From Dehalobacterium sp040766325 (GTDB lineage Bacteria > Bacillota > Dehalobacteriia > Dehalobacteriales > Dehalobacteriaceae): 64,000 nucleotides of DNA. Positions 9,159 to 17,398 of the stretch are shown piece after piece. Made by a program: the position numbers and the translations under genes. Below the pieces are notes generated by a model. It saw nothing but the letters and a program-made list of their open reading frames with translations. It had not been told where the DNA came from and did not search any database. Positions within the stretch are counted from its first letter, which is position 1. Every line of letters starts with the position of its first letter. The DNA lies in assembly GCA_040766325.1 (NCBI GenBank), contig JAXGQR010000002.1, forward strand, positions 1-64,000, written 5' to 3'.

Positions 9159-9922
9159 TTATATAATGTAATAGACATTAGGAAATGTCCCTAGACTAGC
9201 GCTGCGTTGAATAGTTGGCTGACTCTCCATCAGCTTGCGCACTTCCGAATTAGGATCGTTTAAATCCCCAAAATGAATTGCTCCATTTCTGCAGGCTTCA
9301 ACACAAAGAGGCATGTCCCCTTTAACCAAACGTTCCGCACAGAAATTACATTTCTCCACCACACCCTTGGTACGAGTAGGATACAACATATTTGTATCTT
9401 CATTTCTCATGGAAAGTCGGGGATCCTGGAAATTAAAGCTTCTGGCTCCATAAGGGCATCCGGCCATGCAAAAGCGGCAGCCAATACAGCGGTGATAATC
9501 CATCATTACTACTCCATCTTCTCTTTTAAAGGTCGCCTTGGTTGGACAAACCCGGACACAGGCCGGATTTTCACAATGATTACAGAGGAGCAAGAAGGGT
9601 CGTTTTTTCAATTCCGCGTTTACATGTTCATGTCCCAGCCCTGGAATGAATGTTCGAAATCTTCCTTCCAAATCCATTTGATTTCTTCTTTTTTATCTGA
9701 AATTTCCGGTACGTTATGGCCTTTATGGCAAGCAACGATACAATCATCACAATCTGCACATTTCTTAGTATCAATAACCATCGCCCATCTTTTGCCCTTA
9801 GTTGATACGGTACTTTGATATTTGCCCGATCCAACCGCAAAGATTTTATCGGCCTGAGTAGCACCCAATCCCAAAATACCTACACCACACATGCGAATGA
9901 AATTTCTTCTGTCCAGTTTCAT
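9159..9922 (-). CDS. dsrO: DsrO, exported iron-sulfur subunit with Tat signal (frame broken once)
   Basis: Two frames together give about 254 residues. The N-terminus is a twin-arginine signal (DRRNFIRM followed by a hydrophobic stretch), so the protein is exported folded. Four ferredoxin-type cysteine groups follow: CADCDDCIVACHKGH, CNHCENPACVRVCP, CIGCRFCMAGCPYG, and CNFCAERLVKG with CVEAC. This is the NrfC/DsrO pattern of several [4Fe-4S] clusters. One extra C in the CC run near 9641-9642 joins the frames as EHSFPGLGHEH, so the break is probably a sequencing error. Its ATG overlaps the dsrJ stop (TAATG). It should pass electrons between the cytochrome DsrJ and the membrane subunit DsrP on the outer face of the membrane. 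Confidence 0.9.
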
Positions 9923-10311
9923 TATATCTCACCCCCGATATGACATGTCCAGCAATTGGGGTCCACGTCAGAATAAGTGTGACAAGAATCACAAAATTTT
10001 TCCTTATCCGAATGGCAGCTTAGGCAAGTGTTTTGTAAGCTCATTTCATATTCCGTGCCATCGGTGGCAATATAAGTGTCTAGTCCGTTACGTACCGATT
10101 CCGTACGCCACTCGTTCAGTAATTCCATATGATTACTACGCATAAATTCCGTATCTTCAATACATTTTTTTTCATCTAACGCCAGAATCTCCGGTGTATT
10201 CAGATCTAATTCCGGAGCAGCCGAACTTTGTCCGAACATGTTGAAAATTGGGTAAGTCAAGACTACTAGGATCACAATCAATAAAGGTATGATGATTTTT
10301 TTATCATACAT
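9922..10311 (-). CDS. dsrJ: DsrJ, triheme cytochrome c
   Basis: About 129 residues. An uncleaved N-terminal signal anchor (IIIPLLIVILVVLTYPIF) is followed, in the last 40 residues, by three haem c sites: CLSCH, CDSCH and CWTCH. This spacing is typical of DsrJ, the extracytoplasmic triheme cytochrome of DsrMKJOP. I prefer the ATG at 10311, which has GGTGGTGAG upstream, over a GTG four codons earlier. The gene overlaps the second dsrK by eight bases and dsrO by one, so the three are translationally coupled. Confidence 0.93.
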   Translation of the reverse strand: MYDKKIIIPLLIVILVVLTYPIFNMFGQSSAAPELDLNTPEILALDEKKCIEDTEFMRSNHMELLNEWRTESVRNGLDTYIATDGTEYEMSLQNTCLSCHSDKEKFCDSCHTYSDVDPNCWTCHIGGEI

Positions 10312-11926
10312 TTTGCTCACCACCAGTCGTTTCTATGGGTTCGCCTCTTAGATTCATTTCACGTACCCGGTCTCCTTCATCTGTCATGACCAAGGCATTT
10401 CCTAACAGTTCATGTACACCGCATACATCCACCCCAGGATTCCAGTATTGCATCAAATGAGGCATAGCTGCTCTGTCTAAAGCACAAATACATGAAAGCA
10501 TATTCACATCATGCTGCTCCTGGACATGTTTCACTGCATTAGCCCGGGGAAAGCCGCCCCGCATTCTCATTTCCAGAAACTCATCATTGTTTAAACCGGA
10601 GCCACTGCCGCAGCAATAGGTTTTTTCCCGAATGGTATCATCAGGCATTTCATAGAAGTTGTTGACCACATTTTTCAGAATGTAGCGAGGTTCTTCAAAA
10701 AGACCCATAGCCCGTGCCGGATTGCAGGAATCATGAAAAGTCACACGATAACCATCATTTCTGCTGGGATCAAGCTTTAGTTTTTGGTGGCGAATCAAAT
10801 CTGAGGTAAATTCGGTAATATGAACCATTTTGGTAGAAAGAGCATTTTCAAACCTTGTCCCCGTAATAGGCGAGACAGGAGTTTCCAGGAAATCAGCCGG
10901 CCCATTCATGGTATCCATATACTGATTAACCACCCGCCACATATGACCGCATTCCCCACCTAAGATCCACTTCACACCTAGACGCTCTGCTTCGGCATAC
11001 ATTTTGCTGTTTAATCTTTTCATCATTTCATGGGAAACGAAAAGACCGAAGTTCCCCCCTTCAGAAGCATAGGTACTTAGGGTATAATCCAATCCAATTT
11101 CATGGAAAAGCATTAAATAACCCATAAAGGTAAAAATTCCTGGATCGGCGAAATAATCACCGGAGGGTGCAATAAAGAGTACTTCTGCTCCCTTACGATT
11201 ATAGGTAGGATCAATGCGAATTCCGGTAATATCTTCAATATCATCACAAAGCATATCAATGGTATCCACCACAGCATGGGGCTGGATCCCTACGTGGTTT
11301 CCAACACGGAAACAATTAGACACAGAAGCCAAAATCCAATCCGTGTTTACTCCTAACAATCCTAATAGTTCCCGGGCAATAATGGTAATCTCTGCCGTGT
11401 CAATCCCAAAAGGACAATAGACTGAGCAGCGGCGGCATTCACTGCATTGAAAAAAGTAATAGAACCACTCTTTAACCACATCTTCCGTTAAATCCCGCGC
11501 CCCTGCTATCTTGCCCATAATCTTACCGGCTTTGGTAAATTCCTTGCGATAAACAGAACGGAGCAACTCTGCCCGTAAAAAAGGCATATTTTTCGGATCT
11601 CCGGAACCGAGGTAAAAATGGCATTTATCCGCACAGGCACCACAGCGAACGCAAACATCCATAAAAAGCTTCAGAGAACGATATTTATCCAGTCTTTCTC
11701 GTAACCCTTCTAACAGGATTTCCTTCCAATTCTCCGGCAACTGCCAGTCGTCATCTTCCGGACTCCATTTCCTAGGGTTGGGTAATCCCAATACTTCATG
11801 GTGTTTGGGATTTGATCCATAGTTGTAAGTGCCTTTTCTGAATTCAAAGGGAGCATCAAACCAATTTTCTTTTGGCATAATAATCTTTTTGCTCACCAAA
11901 GAATCAGCTTTAGGTAGTGAACTCAT
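10304..11926 (-). CDS. dsrK: DsrK-like iron-sulfur protein, second copy (KJOP set)
   Basis: A 540-residue cytoplasmic iron-sulfur protein of the HdrD/DsrK family. Two ferredoxin-type groups lie in the first third (CVRCGACADKCHFY and CSECRRCSVYCPFG). The C-terminal half has the cysteine-rich CCG pattern, for example CCGSGSGLNN, which holds the non-cubane or special [4Fe-4S] cluster that acts on disulfides in heterodisulfide reductase. In sulfite reducers DsrK is the likely reductase of the DsrC trisulfide. This copy is followed directly by dsrJ, dsrO, dsrP and dsrM. It is clearly different in sequence from the dsrK at 13424-15061, so they are old paralogues. Start ATG 11926 has AAGGGGTG and lies inside the end of the RsbRD-like gene. 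Confidence 0.92.
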   Translation of the reverse strand: MSSLPKADSLVSKKIIMPKENWFDAPFEFRKGTYNYGSNPKHHEVLGLPNPRKWSPEDDDWQLPENWKEILLEGLRERLDKYRSLKLFMDVCVRCGACADKCHFYLGSGDPKNMPFLRAELLRSVYRKEFTKAGKIMGKIAGARDLTEDVVKEWFYYFFQCSECRRCSVYCPFGIDTAEITIIARELLGLLGVNTDWILASVSNCFRVGNHVGIQPHAVVDTIDMLCDDIEDITGIRIDPTYNRKGAEVLFIAPSGDYFADPGIFTFMGYLMLFHEIGLDYTLSTYASEGGNFGLFVSHEMMKRLNSKMYAEAERLGVKWILGGECGHMWRVVNQYMDTMNGPADFLETPVSPITGTRFENALSTKMVHITEFTSDLIRHQKLKLDPSRNDGYRVTFHDSCNPARAMGLFEEPRYILKNVVNNFYEMPDDTIREKTYCCGSGSGLNNDEFLEMRMRGGFPRANAVKHVQEQHDVNMLSCICALDRAAMPHLMQYWNPGVDVCGVHELLGNALVMTDEGDRVREMNLRGEPIETTGGEQNV

Positions 11927-12515
11927 TTTTGCACCCCTTCACAGCTTTTTTCTTCTTTGAACAGGAATTACTCTCATCACAATCTTCTCCGTAGCCCAGC
12001 CCCTCATCCAGAGCATTGTACCGCCGCAACACAGCAAATACTCTGCGATTCGCTTGATCTACTTTGATTTGATAGAGATCTTCCCGACATTCCATATAAA
12101 TATCCATGGACATGAGTAAAAGGTAATCAATTTGAGCGACAAATTCTTGCCAATTATACCAATAATTTTCCTGATCGGTATAATAAGTTTTAATTTGGTT
12201 TTGAACAATATGCTTAAAGATGTTTAAGAAAGACAGGGCTTGAGAAGGAGAAAAGTCCTGCACAGCCCAAATTCTAATTAATTTATTCAGTGAGGAGGCA
12301 ACCTCCTCACTTTTCTCTTTCTGAGTAAACCAATCAACAATACCTTCCACGCCTAAACGCAGATTATAGCCTACAGGATTACCAAAAGAGTCTTTTTTAT
12401 TTTTATAAATGCGTATCGTTTCCTGGGGATACCGATCCAATATAGCATTAAACCAAGATTCTGTCAGAGAAGCTTTATGCTCCCGGAAAAACTCATCTAA
12501 GTTCTGCCTTTTCAT
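11910..12515 (-). CDS. RsbRD N-terminal-domain-like protein in the dsr operon
   Basis: A 201-residue soluble protein. Residues 1-165 look like the all-helical, non-haem globin-like RsbRD N-terminal domain (a start FFREHKASLTESWFNAIL, then FSPSQALSFLNIFKHIV). Such proteins are found next to dsrMKJOP in other sulfate reducers, but without the STAS domain that RsbR regulators have. The tail is unusual: an acidic, cysteine- and lysine-rich stretch (CDESNSCSKKKKAVKGC) with three Cys. Its stop overlaps the start of the second dsrK by 17 bases, so the two are co-translated. It may help assemble or tune the DsrK complex; that is inference, and family membership is by pattern only. Confidence 0.65.
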   Translation of the reverse strand: MKRQNLDEFFREHKASLTESWFNAILDRYPQETIRIYKNKKDSFGNPVGYNLRLGVEGIVDWFTQKEKSEEVASSLNKLIRIWAVQDFSPSQALSFLNIFKHIVQNQIKTYYTDQENYWYNWQEFVAQIDYLLLMSMDIYMECREDLYQIKVDQANRRVFAVLRRYNALDEGLGYGEDCDESNSCSKKKKAVKGCKNEFTT

Positions 12516-12539
12516 GTTGCTGATCCCTCCTTCTCTGTC

Positions 12540-13397
12540 TTAAGGTTCTTCAAACAGTGATTGCGGTTTATTTCTTGTCAGATTGTGATAAAGTTCCGGC
12601 CTTCTAAAATCTAAAAAGAAACTGCCACTCATCACTTTTCTTTCGTGTTGGCGCATTCTATTAATGGGATCCGCAGATAGGTCAACTACCAACAGGTTCT
12701 CGCCGACATCGAATGCTTCTGCCACTACATTGCCTTTAGGATCCAAAACCATGGCACCACCGCAGAATTCTTTACCGCTTCCATCAGATCCCACTAAATT
12801 ACAAGCAGCAATGTAAACGCCGTTATCATAAGCGCGCGCCGGCAAATATTTTAACCAGGATTTCCGGCGATTTCCCATAATCCGGGGAGATGCATGGGGA
12901 GCAAAGATAATTTCAGCACCCTTTAATGCTAAAACTGTGCTTAGTTCAGGAAAATGCATATCCCAGCAGATCCCAATGCCAAATTGGGCCATTTCTCCTG
13001 AAAAAACCGGCAGATTCTCTCCGGGCATGAAGCCGTCCGTTTCACTTTTACCCAAATGGGTTTTGCGATAAGTGGCTATTCTTCCATCAGGAAAGAGCAC
13101 CAGGTGGGCAATATAAGGTTTTTCTAAAGTCGACTCTTCCGGAAGCCCGGCCATAATCACCATCCCGGTATGCCGGCTCAAGTTTCGAAGGACTTCTGAG
13201 CTTGAGCCGGGGATTTTTTCCGGGGTTAAAAATCCTTTGCTTTTATTGTATCCGGTAATACATAACTCGGGGAAACAAATCATATCCACCCTTTGCTCCG
13301 CTGCCGCAAGCACAAATTCAGTTATCTTCTGTAAATTTTTCTTAACGTTGCCCGTCTCTGCCTGCATTTGCACAAGAGCAATTCGAGTGTCTTTCAC
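12540..13397 (-). CDS. Carbon-nitrogen hydrolase (nitrilase/omega-amidase superfamily)
   Basis: A 285-residue protein with the complete nitrilase catalytic triad: Glu in CFPELCITGY, Lys in YRKTHLG, and Cys in GIGICWDMHFPE. The length is right for a one-domain amidase. Members hydrolyse amides or carbamoyl groups in the cytoplasm. It starts at a GTG (13397) behind AAGGAG and is placed between dsrK and the RsbRD-like gene, inside the dsr operon. Such an enzyme is not part of the standard sulfite pathway. DsrN, three genes upstream, forms amides on sirohaem, so a repair or deamidation role near the cofactor is possible. That is speculation; a general deaminated-glutathione-type amidase is equally possible. 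Confidence 0.85.
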   Translation of the reverse strand: MKDTRIALVQMQAETGNVKKNLQKITEFVLAAAEQRVDMICFPELCITGYNKSKGFLTPEKIPGSSSEVLRNLSRHTGMVIMAGLPEESTLEKPYIAHLVLFPDGRIATYRKTHLGKSETDGFMPGENLPVFSGEMAQFGIGICWDMHFPELSTVLALKGAEIIFAPHASPRIMGNRRKSWLKYLPARAYDNGVYIAACNLVGSDGSGKEFCGGAMVLDPKGNVVAEAFDVGENLLVVDLSADPINRMRQHERKVMSGSFFLDFRRPELYHNLTRNKPQSLFEEP

Positions 13398-13423
13398 GGC
13401 TGACTCCTTAACAATCCTACTGA

Positions 13424-15061
13424 TTAATAATCCTCGTCGAGCAAAAATTCCAAAAATGGCTGATCTAGACTAGCTAGACCGTTCACCATTAATTCTACCA
13501 AACCATCATACTGAAGGTTATATTTTGCCGTGGCACCATAATACTCTAAAATATCCCGGATCGCTCCCTTACAGTTGGAGCATGGCGCACAAACATATTT
13601 GGGAATCTCCGGATTTTCAATGGTATCGGCAAATGCATCTAAAATCTGTTTAAACTTCATTCTAGTACTTAAGCTATTTCTAAACTCAGAGAAATTCAAA
13701 TTATTCATAATAGCAAAGCCACCGCCGCCACCGCAGCAATAGTTATCTACCCCATGAGGTGTCATTTCCCGGAACTGAGGAGCAATCACCTTTAAAATTT
13801 CTCTTTGAGGTTGGACAATCCCCATGGAACGTACATAGTTGCAGGGATCATGGAGGGTCACAGGGAAATCGTTTTTGGAAGGATCAAATTTTAATCTTCC
13901 GGTTCTAGTTAACTCCCACAATAGTGGCAAACAGCTTTCTCGGGGAATATAGTAATCTCCGGTGACAGAACGATCCATGCTCACATGGGCGGCTCGATGG
14001 GCATGTCCACATTCACCAATAACCATGCGATTGACGCCTAATTCTTTAGCTGCCTTAAACTGCATAGTTCCTATCTGTTTCGCTTGATAATCATCGTACC
14101 AGATACCATAATTCACATTATCATAACCGATAATATCACTGCTTAGCGTCCAATCAAGTCCGGCTTCTTCAAAGAGGATGGCGAAAGCGGCCGGGTTTTG
14201 AGGCCAAGCCATGAATTCACCTGCATTATGGATCAATAAAATATCTGCGCCCTTTTTATCAATAGGCATTTTAATTTTGCGACCCGTTTTCTCTTCAATA
14301 TCTTCTTCAATAAACTCAATGATATCTAATAATGCAGGCTTCGTCATTCCCGTGGAAGAACCGGTTTTCAATTGGTTCACAGTGCCCTTCTCATGTAAAG
14401 GTTTTGGCGCAAGACCCATTTCCTGGCTGAATATTTTTCTGATTTCTTTGGCAATGAGGGCATTATCCAAACCTAATGGACATTGCTGAGCACATCGGCG
14501 ACAAAGATTACATCGATAGGCCAATTCTGCCAATCGTGCAAGGGTCTCCCAATTTAAATCCGGATCATTTTCATCCCACTTTCTTACTAATTTTCCGTCT
14601 TTATCTAAATATTTCTTGGCAATGCGACGAAAAACTTCAGAGCGATAGATAGGACGATACAGCTCATTGTAACCACTACCCGGGTAGACATGACATCCTT
14701 CTGAGCAGGTATGGCATTTTGCACAATATTCAAAAGAGAGGAGTAAGGGTTGGATCATTGCACGATTAGTATCATCGGAGAAAATCTTTTCCATGCCGGA
14801 TAAAAATTTCTCCACAAATTCCCTTTCTTCTTCTTTGGTTTGGGGTCGCACTAAATTTTCAATACCGGCATAGCCGTCGAGAAAAGTAATATTCGTTTCG
14901 GTCCATGAGCCTTTGGGCTCTTTTAAAGCCGGCTGAGACTCAATGGTGTTATAGGGTGCCGGCAATTCCATATAATCCTCTAAATTAGGGGTGGAAAGCT
15001 GCACATCCTGGGGTTTACCCATATCTGTTAAAGGTATGATTTTTTTCTTCTTATTTGCCAC
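13424..15061 (-). CDS. dsrK: DsrK, HdrD-like iron-sulfur subunit (DsrMK set)
   Basis: A 545-residue cytoplasmic protein with the same plan as the other dsrK: two ferredoxin groups (CAKCHTCSEGCHVYPGSG and CNLCRRCAQQCPLG), then CCG-type motifs (CCGGGGGFAIMN, and CAPCSNCKGAI near the end). It is the probable catalytic subunit that reduces the DsrC disulfide or trisulfide, taking electrons from the membrane subunit DsrM. The start is a GTG at 15061 preceded by AGGAGG. It follows dsrM with 21 bases between, so the two form a DsrMK pair, the minimal form known in Gram-positive sulfate reducers. The presence of a second, complete set downstream is notable. Confidence 0.93.
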   Translation of the reverse strand: MANKKKKIIPLTDMGKPQDVQLSTPNLEDYMELPAPYNTIESQPALKEPKGSWTETNITFLDGYAGIENLVRPQTKEEEREFVEKFLSGMEKIFSDDTNRAMIQPLLLSFEYCAKCHTCSEGCHVYPGSGYNELYRPIYRSEVFRRIAKKYLDKDGKLVRKWDENDPDLNWETLARLAELAYRCNLCRRCAQQCPLGLDNALIAKEIRKIFSQEMGLAPKPLHEKGTVNQLKTGSSTGMTKPALLDIIEFIEEDIEEKTGRKIKMPIDKKGADILLIHNAGEFMAWPQNPAAFAILFEEAGLDWTLSSDIIGYDNVNYGIWYDDYQAKQIGTMQFKAAKELGVNRMVIGECGHAHRAAHVSMDRSVTGDYYIPRESCLPLLWELTRTGRLKFDPSKNDFPVTLHDPCNYVRSMGIVQPQREILKVIAPQFREMTPHGVDNYCCGGGGGFAIMNNLNFSEFRNSLSTRMKFKQILDAFADTIENPEIPKYVCAPCSNCKGAIRDILEYYGATAKYNLQYDGLVELMVNGLASLDQPFLEFLLDEDY

Positions 15062-15082
15062 CTTAAGCTTACCTCCTTTATC

Positions 15083-15934
15083 TTATTCTTCTACTTTCTG
15101 ATTTCCGGGATAATGAGGAGCAGACCATCGTCCCTTCTGCTGATAATTCTTCCCTGCTGCTACCTTTTCTGCAATTTCATTGCCGGGGAGATAGGGATCA
15201 TTGTCCCATAATACCTTGTGAAAGGAAAAGAACTTACCCACATAATGACTCATTTTGGTAAGAGGAATATAAATAATTACGGCTCCGGCCAAAACCAAAT
15301 GAAGGGTTACTAAAGCACTGGGCGTAAAGGAAGAAAGTGTGAGCAAACTAGCCATCATTTCGTGTCCATATTGAAACATAGGATCAGTAATAAAGCACAG
15401 AAAACCGGTAAAGGCAACAGCAAAAAGGAAAAATAAATTAAAATATTCCTGTCCTGTGGTATACATTTTAAATTCCGGATTCACCATTCTTTTGATGAAC
15501 AAACCGATTGAACCAATCATTACCATAATAATTCCGGCCCCACCTGCAAGAGCAATTAAACCATTCAACAGAGGCAAATCAATAAAGAACGCAAAAAACA
15601 ATAACACGAGCCAGGCAATCATGGCGTATATCCCTAAATGCATGGAATAGGACAACCACCAAAAGGGTCTTTGATTATCAAATAATTTTTTAATAAAAAG
15701 AATTTCCTTTGCCATATCAATGATTTCTGGAACCAAGGACGTTTCTCTAGGCTTTTCATACCATTTCGTCTCCTCATAATAAGAACCGCCGTATTCACCA
15801 CGACCTTTTTCCTTGGGCACGGGATAAAGCTCCCACCTGCCATGCATTGGCATCTTGGCAAAATCATAAGCTTTTTTTAATGAAAAACCAATGAATGCTA
15901 AAAATGCAACATACAAAAAAATCACCAAAAACAT
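15083..15934 (-). CDS. dsrM: DsrM, cytochrome b-type membrane subunit (DsrMK set)
   Basis: A 283-residue membrane protein with an N-terminal helix (MFLVIFLYVAFLAFIGFSL), a cytoplasmic stretch, then a NarI-like domain of five helices with His residues suited to bind haem b (YSMHLGIYAMIAWLVLLF, TLHLVLAGAVIIYIPLTKMSHYV). It should oxidise menaquinol and pass electrons to DsrK. I start it at ATG 15934, where GGGAGGTG precedes; an earlier in-frame codon lies inside the ribosome site. It differs from the 334-residue dsrM at 6924-7927, so the two are not a recent duplication. Confidence 0.9.
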   Translation of the reverse strand: MFLVIFLYVAFLAFIGFSLKKAYDFAKMPMHGRWELYPVPKEKGRGEYGGSYYEETKWYEKPRETSLVPEIIDMAKEILFIKKLFDNQRPFWWLSYSMHLGIYAMIAWLVLLFFAFFIDLPLLNGLIALAGGAGIIMVMIGSIGLFIKRMVNPEFKMYTTGQEYFNLFFLFAVAFTGFLCFITDPMFQYGHEMMASLLTLSSFTPSALVTLHLVLAGAVIIYIPLTKMSHYVGKFFSFHKVLWDNDPYLPGNEIAEKVAAGKNYQQKGRWSAPHYPGNQKVEE

Positions 15935-15969
15935 CTTTGCACCTCCCAAAATATTTGTCTTGCTTGTTT

Positions 15970-17376
15970 CTATATATCATCCCTTTCCCTCCGGAAAGAG
16001 CTCGCCGCGGAAACCAAATTTTCCGCCCATCCTTTTGTTCCTAAAGCATGGATGTGATTATAGCAGGCTAAAACATTTTTATAAAGAAATCCGTCTTTCT
16101 TGCCGTCTATCCCATGACCCCGATGCACCTTAAATGCAAAATCTATTCCCCTTGTGTCCAAATTAATCAAACAGGAATTATGGAATTCATGTCCTTTAAC
16201 AGTTGTGTGCAGAGTAAAAAAAGGGTTTTCCTTATCTACTTCCATAAGGGTGTAACCATGACCTTGAGGTTTGTTTTTTAACAAAACATCGAAGGGTAAT
16301 ACCCCGACCATGGGGTGATGTTCTTCCCCATGGATAATACTTCTCCCCAGATACATAAGACCGCCGCATTCCGCATAAACTGGAAGTCCTGCTTCAATCT
16401 CTCGAGACAGGGCTATTCTGATCATCTGGTTCTGCCCTAGTTCCCGGACAAATATTTCTGGAAATCCCCCTCCAATAAAAAGAGCATCCATCGGGGGCAG
16501 TTTCTTATCTTCCAAAGCATTAATGTAAACCAATTCCGCTCCCGCCCGTTCCAGACTTTCTAAATTTTCCGGATAATAAAAACTAAAAGAGCGATCCTTA
16601 ATAATGCCTACTTTTACCGAGTCTTTAAGATCACAGGTGACTGCTTCATCAAAAGTATCTTCCAAAGGCAAGGCAGGTGCTTGAGCTGCAATTTCATAAA
16701 TTTTATTTAAATCCAAGGTCTCCTGAGCAATCGTAACGATATCATCAATGGCTTGCTGCAGCCGGTCATTTTCTTCTGCCGGGATCAGTCCTAAATGACG
16801 ATTGGGGATGGAGAATTTTGTATTTTTGGGAATCACACCCAGCACAGGCAGGTCACAATATTTTTCAATTGAGCCAATTAAAATATCCTGATGACGAGGG
16901 CGCGCAACATTGTTTAAAATAACCCCTGCCACCTTGATTTGGGGGTCAAAATCCTTAAATCCTTTCACCAGCGGTGCTACACTCCGGGTCATACGATTAC
17001 AATTAACCACCAAAATGACCGGTGCTTCAATAATTTTAGCTATCTGGGCCGTACTGCCGCTCCCCTCAAGATCTAAGCCGTCAAACATGCCCATAGCTCC
17101 CTCTATTACTGCAATCTGGGCATCTGCTCCTGTCTGAGCCACAGATGCTCTTATCCCGTCTTCATCCATAAGAAAACAATCCAGGTTCCGACACAAACGG
17201 CCGGAAACCCGGGAGAGCCAACTGGGATCAATATAATCAGGTCCCTTTTTAAAAGGTTGAACCGCAAATCCATTTTTGACCAAAGCCCCGATGAGACCAA
17301 TGCTTACCGTGGTTTTGCCTGACTGCCCATGAGGAGCACTAATAACAATGCGAGGTATCTTCTGTTCTCTCTTCAT
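15970..17376 (-). CDS. dsrN: DsrN/CbiA-type amidotransferase (sirohaem or cobyrinate amidation)
   Basis: A 468-residue protein with an N-terminal ATP-binding domain (RIVISAPHGQSGKTTVSIGLIGAL) and a C-terminal class I glutamine amidotransferase domain with the catalytic Cys in VYAECGGLMYLG and a later His. This is the cobyrinic acid a,c-diamide synthase family. Inside dsr clusters the gene is called dsrN and is thought to convert sirohaem to the amide used by sulfite reductase. The position between the CoA-disulfide reductase-like gene and dsrM supports that reading. No other cobalamin gene is nearby. Start ATG 17376 follows AAGGAGG. Confidence 0.85.
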   Translation of the reverse strand: MKREQKIPRIVISAPHGQSGKTTVSIGLIGALVKNGFAVQPFKKGPDYIDPSWLSRVSGRLCRNLDCFLMDEDGIRASVAQTGADAQIAVIEGAMGMFDGLDLEGSGSTAQIAKIIEAPVILVVNCNRMTRSVAPLVKGFKDFDPQIKVAGVILNNVARPRHQDILIGSIEKYCDLPVLGVIPKNTKFSIPNRHLGLIPAEENDRLQQAIDDIVTIAQETLDLNKIYEIAAQAPALPLEDTFDEAVTCDLKDSVKVGIIKDRSFSFYYPENLESLERAGAELVYINALEDKKLPPMDALFIGGGFPEIFVRELGQNQMIRIALSREIEAGLPVYAECGGLMYLGRSIIHGEEHHPMVGVLPFDVLLKNKPQGHGYTLMEVDKENPFFTLHTTVKGHEFHNSCLINLDTRGIDFAFKVHRGHGIDGKKDGFLYKNVLACYNHIHALGTKGWAENLVSAASSFRRERDDI

Positions 17377-17398
17377 GCGGTTCCTCCTTAATCATTTC

